Shown here piece by piece: positions 1 through 4,801 of a DNA stretch of 6,943 nt. Position 1 is the stretch's first letter. Every line of letters starts with the position of its first letter. Origin of the DNA: Verrucomicrobiales bacterium. Its GTDB lineage: Bacteria; Verrucomicrobiota; Verrucomicrobiia; Limisphaerales; UBA1096. Under the pieces are notes generated by a model that was not told the origin of the DNA, did no database searches, and was given only the letters and a program-made list of their open reading frames with translations. Position numbers and translations under genes: made by a program. Location of the stretch: NCBI GenBank assembly GCA_011523195.1, contig WTHH01000077.1, forward strand, positions 1-6,943, in the 5' to 3' direction.

Positions 1-254
1 ACACCGACCCCGCCCCCAACATCGCCGCACGATTCGCCGCCAAAGAAGCCATCGCGAAGGCATTCGGCACCGGCATCGGTGAGTCGCTCTGCTGGCACGA
101 CATGGAAATCACAAGAGAAGACTCAGGCAAACCGCTCGCCCAACTTTACGGCCAAGCGCAGGCGCTCCTCGAGAAAACCGGCACCAGCCATCTCCACATC
201 ACCCTGAGCCACACCTCCCAACACGCCACCGCCACCGCCGTGTTGGAGCGTTAA
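1..254 (+). CDS. acpS: Holo-[acyl-carrier-protein] synthase, C-terminal part
   Basis: AcpS transfers the 4'-phosphopantetheine arm of coenzyme A to a serine of acyl carrier protein, a cytoplasmic step needed for fatty acid synthesis. The visible part is 83 codons in the frame starting at base 3, ending at TAA 252-254; the N-terminal third, with the first Mg-binding Asp motif, lies left of the window. Seen here: the family motif FAAKEAIAKAFGTGIG (bases 45-89), whose Glu and Lys bind metal and CoA phosphate, then a WHDMEI strand, a GKP turn, and the typical ending HITLSHTSQHATATAVLE, where SHT is the conserved C-terminal strand motif. The gene converges on the downstream metalloprotease, 55 bases away. 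An iterated-repeat copy sits in it at 150-159 and reads Gly-Gln-Ala. A broader Sfp-type enzyme is less likely, since the short spacing from KEA to SHT fits AcpS. Confidence 0.9.
   Translation, partial: TDPAPNIAARFAAKEAIAKAFGTGIGESLCWHDMEITREDSGKPLAQLYGQAQALLEKTGTSHLHITLSHTSQHATATAVLER
150..159 (+). repeat. Iterated palindrome copy (GGCCAAGCGC) in acpS
   Basis: An exact GGCCAAGCGC preceded by TAC rather than the usual TT, so only the right half of the palindrome is intact. It is translated Gly-Gln-Ala in the poorly conserved stretch between the KEA and SHT motifs of AcpS. Confidence 0.7.
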
Positions 255-282
255 AAAACCGGTGCCTTAAAAAGACACCGGT
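253..282 (-). terminator. Rho-independent terminator of the metalloprotease gene
   Basis: ACCGGTG at 258-264 is the exact reverse complement of CACCGGT at 276-282, giving a 7-bp GC-rich stem with an 11-base loop. Read leftward on the - strand, the stem is followed directly by six T residues (253-258), the classic intrinsic terminator arrangement. It lies 28 bases beyond the metalloprotease stop codon. On the + strand the stem is followed by ATTGAAAAG with no T-tract, so it should work mainly for the leftward transcript. The T-tract shares bases with the acpS stop codon. Confidence 0.8.
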
Positions 283-309
283 ATTGAAAAGCAAAGAATG
301 GATGATCGA

Positions 310-3126
310 TCAGATCTTCGTACTGCCGTAGACGATGCTGGCGTCGAGGGTCTTCTTAATCAACTCTCTGGCCTCGGCGAGGTGGGAGGCGGTATACGGA
401 TCGAGCTTCACACCCTCAACTTTTTGTGCGTTGTCAATGCGCTTGGCCAAGCTGCGAAGTTGTTGCGTGGCCAAGTTGGCCAACGGCCGCGAACTGGCGC
501 CTCGCAGGTTACCCGGCATACTAAGGCTAACCAGACGCTCGAGGTACTCGCGCTGCAGATTGCGGCGCAGGCTCGAGATTAACGGCTTGCGAGCCGAGTA
601 CTCGCCCTTGGCCGGGACCTTGACTTCAGTCCAGATGGCATCGTCCAATTTACCAAGAATTTCCGGCAATGTGATCGCATCCTTATCCGCCTCGACAAGG
701 AATTCGTTGTCATACACCCGACCCAGCGTGGTCGGGTTCAGGATCATCGTCAGCGTAGAAGCCTGAATCCCCATTACCTTCTCATGCACAGGCCAAGTAG
801 CGCTGTCCATGGAGCGAGACAGGTTGTCAATCCATCGGTCACTACCCATGCGGCGAAGCAACTCGGCATTCAACCCGAATGCCTTATCCTCAAAGGAATT
901 CTTCAAAACAAAATCCAGCGCCTCCCGCTGGAGATTCGATGAGACAGGGGTAACCGGATAGCGATTACCTGGATCGCCTTTTTTGTCACGGTTCACATTC
1001 GATCCTCCAATCCAATTCGCCATCATGCTCACGGCCCGGGATTGAAGCGACAGGGTAAGCTGATAGCCATAGCGAGCCTTGGCCCAACTTTGGCCATCCT
1101 TCACAAACTTATCGAGAAGGCGATCGCGGTGATGGTTCACAATGTTCATTTGATTGTGTGCGTACTGAAGAGGGTTCGCGGAAAAGTCATATCGCCGAGC
1201 AAAGGGATCCGGTCCAAAAGTATCCTCGTCAGTAGCAAATTGAAGCTTCGGATCAGATACTCGACTCAGAATTTTTTTAAGGTCGCTCTCGGATTTCAAA
1301 ATCGAGTAACCGTACTCAACGGCCCAGTAGTCATAAGGACCGATTTCGATCATAGTGTAGTCACCCTGCTTTTTACCAACACCCTTGAACATATTGATAG
1401 GCAAATAGTCCATTACTGACCCTGCCAAAGTTTCCTTGCCTTTCAACTCGTCACTGTTGATTTTTTCGAATGAATAGATGCTTGAGGCCTTAAAGTTATG
1501 CCGCAATCCTATGGTGTGGCCCACCTCATGCGCAACCAACTCAGCGATCAACGGCCCGACAAACCATTCCGGCACCCCATCAATAAGCACATCTGGCTTC
1601 TTCGGGGCAGGCTTGTCTCCATCTTTCTCGCCCTTGACCGACTCCCTTGCCAGTTCCAGTTCCAACCTCATTGCGGCCAAGTCCAATGCCTTGCAGTCAG
1701 CGGCACGGCAGAAGCCATTAACCTGACTGATCCTACCATGCAGACCGTCGAACTCGTGGTCACCAATCAACTCAGCATCGGCCTTCGCTAATGCGTGCCC
1801 CCCGTAAGCCTCAGCCCCCAAGGCTGCCAACTTAGCGCGTATGGAACCACGCTGGGCCGGATGAGCCAAACGCACGCGGGGATCCCAGTTGGGATGATCC
1901 TTCAGCCACGCTAAGGTCTCCGGGGAAAATCCTTCCATGGCGATTTCCGGCAAGACGTCGTTAAACTGCTTCCAATAGTGCCGAATCCAGCCATCGGTCA
2001 GAATGATGTCCGCATCGAGTATCTGGCCAGTTAAAGGGTTCACTCGGCTCGGGCCAATGGCAGTACCAACGTCATTGTTCAACCACCGGACAAAGTTGTA
2101 ACGAGCATCCTCAGGGTCCTTTTCCATGTGCGCACCGGTGACGGCATCCTGATAATAAACCTCGATGGCATCTGCCAATCCGACTTTTTCAAAAGCCTTG
2201 TTCCACATTAAAACACCTTCACGCACCCAGCGGCGGTAGCGCACCGGCGTTGTGTGCTCGATGTAAAAGATGATAGGGTTTTTCACAGGACTGACCTTCA
2301 ATTTTGGATCCGCCTTCTCTAGGTGCCAACGATTTATGTAGCGGATTTTCTTCTGCTCATCCGTGTACTTGCCAAGGTCAGTGTAGCTGGTTGTAAAATA
2401 ACCAACCCGCTGATCTGCAACGCGCGGCTTGTAAGTCTTGCTCGGGGTGATGGAGCTAATCGAGTAATGCAACGTTTTCAAAACGCCGTTGCCGGTTGGA
2501 GCAGTGAAAGCCAACTCCACGTTGGTCGGAAACGCCTTCGCAGTTTTAATTTGGGCCAATCGGGAGTTAAACCCTGCACCCTTACTGCCGAAGAACTTCG
2601 AGGCACCTCCAACCAACAATGCATCCATGTCGATTACTGGGCGGTTCTTGGACATCACAGTGACAATAGGCACAGATGTTATAACCCGATCCGTATATAG
2701 CCGCTTCACGGATGCCCTAGATTCCAAATCACCAGTTGAACGAACCGCTAAGTTGGGCTCAATGACTAACAGTTGCTTATTGAGCCGCTTAAAGTAAACG
2801 TAACGTTCGCCAGCCTGCAGCCCGGCGTACGTCTCTCCACTCGCCACGGTGGTGGCGATGAAGAAGCGCTTGGACTCGAAGCCAACCGGAAGGGCAGCGA
2901 GCATCTGCTGATCCTTCTTCCGGACATAGATGGAGAGCAGGCTGTCTTTTTTCTCCATGCTGGAGATGACCTGCTCATAGCCCTTGAGCACCGTGGTGTA
3001 AGAAGGGAAATCCGGCTTCGCGGTAGAGGTCGGGGGCTTGGGCGGCGTCGGCGCAGTTTGCGCCACGGCTAAACTCACTGCGGCAAAACCAAGCACAGCA
3101 ACAAGAGTAATGTTTTTAATCTTCAT
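310..3126 (-). CDS. Exported zinc-dependent metalloprotease (DUF5117/DUF4953 family)
   Basis: A 938-residue secreted metallopeptidase; substrate unknown. Residues 1-22 form a Sec signal peptide (KIKN, hydrophobic core, AVA before Gln23) without a lipobox Cys. A Pro/Thr-rich linker follows to about residue 36. Residues ~49-98 resemble DUF5118 and ~104-290 DUF5117 (VYFKRLNKQLLVIEPN). The stretch IIFYIEHTTPVRYRRWVREGVLMWNKAFEKVGL (285-317) is typical of the catalytic region. The zinc site HEVGHTIGLRH is at 533-543 (ligands His533, His537, His543; base Glu534), and SVMDY at 570-574 is a plausible metzincin Met-turn. The C-terminal part fits DUF4953. All key residues are present, so it should be active. 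Only two Cys occur (473, 478). The start follows from the signal peptide; no clear Shine-Dalgarno precedes it. The middle of the gene is visibly AT-richer than its neighbours: 21 of 60 G+C at 1441-1500 against 38 of 60 at 5401-5460 in hrpB. Confidence 0.9.
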   Translation of the reverse strand: MKIKNITLVAVLGFAAVSLAVAQTAPTPPKPPTSTAKPDFPSYTTVLKGYEQVISSMEKKDSLLSIYVRKKDQQMLAALPVGFESKRFFIATTVASGETYAGLQAGERYVYFKRLNKQLLVIEPNLAVRSTGDLESRASVKRLYTDRVITSVPIVTVMSKNRPVIDMDALLVGGASKFFGSKGAGFNSRLAQIKTAKAFPTNVELAFTAPTGNGVLKTLHYSISSITPSKTYKPRVADQRVGYFTTSYTDLGKYTDEQKKIRYINRWHLEKADPKLKVSPVKNPIIFYIEHTTPVRYRRWVREGVLMWNKAFEKVGLADAIEVYYQDAVTGAHMEKDPEDARYNFVRWLNNDVGTAIGPSRVNPLTGQILDADIILTDGWIRHYWKQFNDVLPEIAMEGFSPETLAWLKDHPNWDPRVRLAHPAQRGSIRAKLAALGAEAYGGHALAKADAELIGDHEFDGLHGRISQVNGFCRAADCKALDLAAMRLELELARESVKGEKDGDKPAPKKPDVLIDGVPEWFVGPLIAELVAHEVGHTIGLRHNFKASSIYSFEKINSDELKGKETLAGSVMDYLPINMFKGVGKKQGDYTMIEIGPYDYWAVEYGYSILKSESDLKKILSRVSDPKLQFATDEDTFGPDPFARRYDFSANPLQYAHNQMNIVNHHRDRLLDKFVKDGQSWAKARYGYQLTLSLQSRAVSMMANWIGGSNVNRDKKGDPGNRYPVTPVSSNLQREALDFVLKNSFEDKAFGLNAELLRRMGSDRWIDNLSRSMDSATWPVHEKVMGIQASTLTMILNPTTLGRVYDNEFLVEADKDAITLPEILGKLDDAIWTEVKVPAKGEYSARKPLISSLRRNLQREYLERLVSLSMPGNLRGASSRPLANLATQQLRSLAKRIDNAQKVEGVKLDPYTASHLAEARELIKKTLDASIVYGSTKI
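439..452 (-). repeat. Iterated palindrome copy in the metalloprotease 3' end
   Basis: GCGCTTGGCCAAGC, which read on the - strand contains the full 12-base form TTGGCCAAGCGC. It encodes Leu-Ala-Lys-Arg in the metalloprotease C-terminal helix region (SLAKRID), beyond the catalytic domain. Confidence 0.85.
468..483. repeat. Two adjoining iterated palindrome cores
   Basis: TGGCCAAG (468-475) abuts an exact TTGGCCAA (476-483), only 17 bases from the copy at 439-452. The second core encodes part of Leu-Ala-Asn-Leu-Ala on the - strand. Together with the neighbouring copy it makes a three-core cluster within 45 bases, at the 3' end of a gene otherwise almost free of the word. Confidence 0.7.
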
Positions 3127-3167
3127 GGCAGAATCAACTCAACCGGCAGAAGTCTGAATCCTTCGCG

Positions 3168-3178
3168 TGGCCAAGCGC
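3168..3178 (+). repeat. Iterated palindrome copy in the ribBA upstream region
   Basis: TGGCCAAGCGC preceded by GCG, one mismatch from the full GCGCTTGGCCAAGCGC palindrome. It is intergenic if ribBA starts at 3266. Confidence 0.8.
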
Positions 3179-3225
3179 AAGTTCCAATCAGAGCATTTCC
3201 ACAAAAAAACGCCTCAACTCTCGAC

Positions 3226-3240
3226 CGCTTGGCCAAGCGC
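3226..3240. repeat. Iterated palindrome copy in the ribBA upstream region
   Basis: CGCTTGGCCAAGCGC contains a perfect 14-bp palindrome (3226-3239), 26 bases before the ribBA start. It can fold as a 5-bp stem with a GGCC loop. Confidence 0.85.
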
Positions 3241-3265
3241 GGGTAGCCTTTCGTGGGTCGGGGAA

Positions 3266-4480
3266 ATGGCTGCAAAAAAATCCACAGGCAAGTTTAACTC
3301 CATCGAGGCGGTTTTGCGCGACATCGCGCGCGGCCAAATGGTCGTCGTGGTCGATGATGCCGATCGCGAAAACGAGGGCGACCTGATCATGGCCGCCGAA
3401 AAGACCACGGCCAAGGCGGTCAATTTCATGGCCAAGTTTGGCCGGGGCCTCATCTGTGTGCCAACCGTGCCGAAGCGGCTGCACCAGCTTGGTATTGAGC
3501 GGATGGTGCTGAACAACCGGGAAAGTCATCGGACCGATTTTCAGATCAGCGTTGATGCTGCCAAAGGTATCACCACTGGTATCAGCGCCGCCGATCGCGC
3601 CAAGACGATCAAGGTGCTCGCCAGCCCAACCTCGATTGCTGATGATCTTGTCCAACCGGGGCACATATTTCCGCTGCGCGCGAAGAGCGGCGGTGTACTG
3701 CAGCGTGCCGGCCATACGGAGGCGGCAGTCGATCTCGCGCGCCTAGCAGGCTGCCGTCCGATGGGGGTCATTTGCGAAATCATGAGTGACGATGGCTCGA
3801 TGGCTCGACTGCCCGAGCTGCGGCGCTTTGCGAAAAAACATAAGCTTAAAATTTGCTCGATCGAACAGTTGATTGAGTTCCGGCGCAAACGCGAAAAGCT
3901 AGTCGCCTTGGAGGAAGTCATCGAGATGCCAACTGACTTCGGCGAGTTTGAACTTCATCTATACCGCTCGGAGCTGGACGGCGAACATCACCTCGCGCTC
4001 GTGAAGGGCAAGATGAACGCCCGCCGGCAAACTCTCGTGCGCGTGCACAGCGAATGCCTCACCGGAGACGTGTTTGGCTCGCGCCGGTGCGACTGCGGCC
4101 CGCAGTTGCAGCAGGCGATGAAACAGGTCAGCGAGGCCGGGCACGGCGTCATTCTTTACATGCGGCAGGAGGGGCGGGGCATCGGCCTCGCGCCCAAGAT
4201 CAAGGCCTACAAGCTGCAGCAAAGCGGCTACGACACAGTGGAGGCCAATGAAAAACTGGGCTTCCCAATGGACCTGCGCGAGTACGGCATCGGCGCCCAG
4301 ATTCTTGCCGACCTCGGCATCAAGAAAATCCGGCTGTTGACCAACAACCCCAAGAAAATTGTCGGACTCGAGGGGTACGGGCTGGAGATCGTCGAGCAGG
4401 TGCCGATCCGTGTGAAACCCAACCGCCACAATAAAAACTACCTCCGAACCAAACGCGAAAAACTGGGTCATCTCCTTTAA
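3266..4480 (+). CDS. ribBA: Bifunctional 3,4-dihydroxy-2-butanone-4-phosphate synthase / GTP cyclohydrolase II
   Basis: This cytoplasmic 404-residue enzyme supplies both riboflavin precursors: RibB turns ribulose 5-phosphate into dihydroxybutanone phosphate plus formate, and RibA opens GTP to the diaminopyrimidine. The RibB half (about 10-210) shows the acidic motif DDADRENEGD (30-39), GITTGISAADR (101-111), PGHIFPLRA (131-139) and RAGHTEAAVDL (147-157). The RibA half (about 215-404) has zinc ligands Cys264, Cys275 and Cys277 in a C-x10-C-x-C pattern, QEGRGIGL (301-308), and Tyr315, Asp336 and Arg338 at the same spacing as E. coli RibA Tyr105, Asp126 and Arg128. Both halves therefore look active. 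ATG 3266 is chosen because homology starts at NSIEAVLRDI; an in-frame GTG at 3167 would add 33 residues of no recognisable sequence that cross both repeats. First gene of a likely three-gene unit. Confidence 0.95.
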   Translation: MAAKKSTGKFNSIEAVLRDIARGQMVVVVDDADRENEGDLIMAAEKTTAKAVNFMAKFGRGLICVPTVPKRLHQLGIERMVLNNRESHRTDFQISVDAAKGITTGISAADRAKTIKVLASPTSIADDLVQPGHIFPLRAKSGGVLQRAGHTEAAVDLARLAGCRPMGVICEIMSDDGSMARLPELRRFAKKHKLKICSIEQLIEFRRKREKLVALEEVIEMPTDFGEFELHLYRSELDGEHHLALVKGKMNARRQTLVRVHSECLTGDVFGSRRCDCGPQLQQAMKQVSEAGHGVILYMRQEGRGIGLAPKIKAYKLQQSGYDTVEANEKLGFPMDLREYGIGAQILADLGIKKIRLLTNNPKKIVGLEGYGLEIVEQVPIRVKPNRHNKNYLRTKREKLGHLL

Positions 4481-4495
4481 CCGTTCGCTATCAAC

Positions 4496-4801
4496 ATGGA
4501 AACTACTGTCATCATTCTCTGGGTTTACATTGCACTGCTGATCGCCGGTGGCCTGATGGGCTTCATCAAGGCCAAGAGCAAAGCCTCCATCATCGCCTCC
4601 ACCGTCTTCGCCATCCCGCTCATTCTTGCGGCAGTGGATGTCATCCCGGCAACGGCCGCAGATATTTTGCTTGCCGGCCTCGCGATCATGTTTGGCGCAA
4701 AGTACTTTCGCAGTTGGAAGTTCATGCCGGGCGGGATAATGGGCATCGCCTCGCTGGTCGCGTTCGTCCTGCGCCTGCTGCTTCAGCCCCCGACACCGTG
4801 A
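4496..4801 (+). CDS. TMEM14-like (UPF0136) small membrane protein
   Basis: A 101-residue hydrophobic protein of unknown bacterial role. Four probable membrane segments are visible: about 4-22 (VIILWVYIALLIAGGLMGF), 31-48 (IIASTVFAIPLILAAVDV), 52-68 (TAADILLAGLAIMFGAK) and 78-95 (PGGIMGIASLVAFVLRLL). The pattern GGLMGFIKAKSKAS, then AKYFRSWKFMPGGIMGIASL, matches the TMEM14/UPF0136 family, including the Gly-rich turn with a following K-S-K-A-S and the K-F-M-P-G-G start of the last helix. Length fits the family (about 100). Eukaryotic relatives are linked to mitochondrial haem or lipid handling, but that should not be carried over here. It starts 15 bases after the ribBA stop with no clear Shine-Dalgarno, and its TGA overlaps the hrpB start, so it probably shares a transcript with both. 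Confidence 0.8.
   Translation: METTVIILWVYIALLIAGGLMGFIKAKSKASIIASTVFAIPLILAAVDVIPATAADILLAGLAIMFGAKYFRSWKFMPGGIMGIASLVAFVLRLLLQPPTP

Larger units (their letters stand above)
3127..3265. promoter_or_regulatory. Divergent intergenic region between the metalloprotease gene and ribBA
   Basis: This 139-base gap must hold the start signals of both divergent genes, but I see no convincing -35/-10 pair in either direction. It contains two repeat copies (3168-3178 and 3226-3240) on either side of a seven-A run (3203-3209). TGGCCAAGCG at 3168-3177 can pair with CGCTTGGCCA at 3226-3235, so a ribBA leader RNA could fold into a 10-bp stem with a 48-base loop. No FMN riboswitch signature is present. A G-rich run (GGGGA, 3260-3264) lies just before the ribBA ATG but is too close to be a good Shine-Dalgarno. 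Confidence 0.5.

Noticed and set aside
439..483. Repeat cluster as a CRISPR or integration attachment site
   Set aside because: The cores are short, unevenly spaced, inside a coding frame, and the same word is scattered across the window with no cas or integrase gene.
1120..1127. GCGATCGC, the cyanobacterial HIP1 word
   Set aside because: I find only one exact copy, within the metalloprotease gene, which chance explains; the window's iterated word is a different sequence.
3167..3265. A 33-residue N-terminal extension of RibBA from GTG 3167
   Set aside because: The added sequence matches nothing in RibB, crosses both intergenic repeats, and the family homology begins only after ATG 3266.
3127..3265. 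FMN riboswitch upstream of ribBA
   Set aside because: No RFN-type conserved core (such as AGGATC followed by GGGGCAGGGTG) is present, and 139 bases with repeats leave little room for one.
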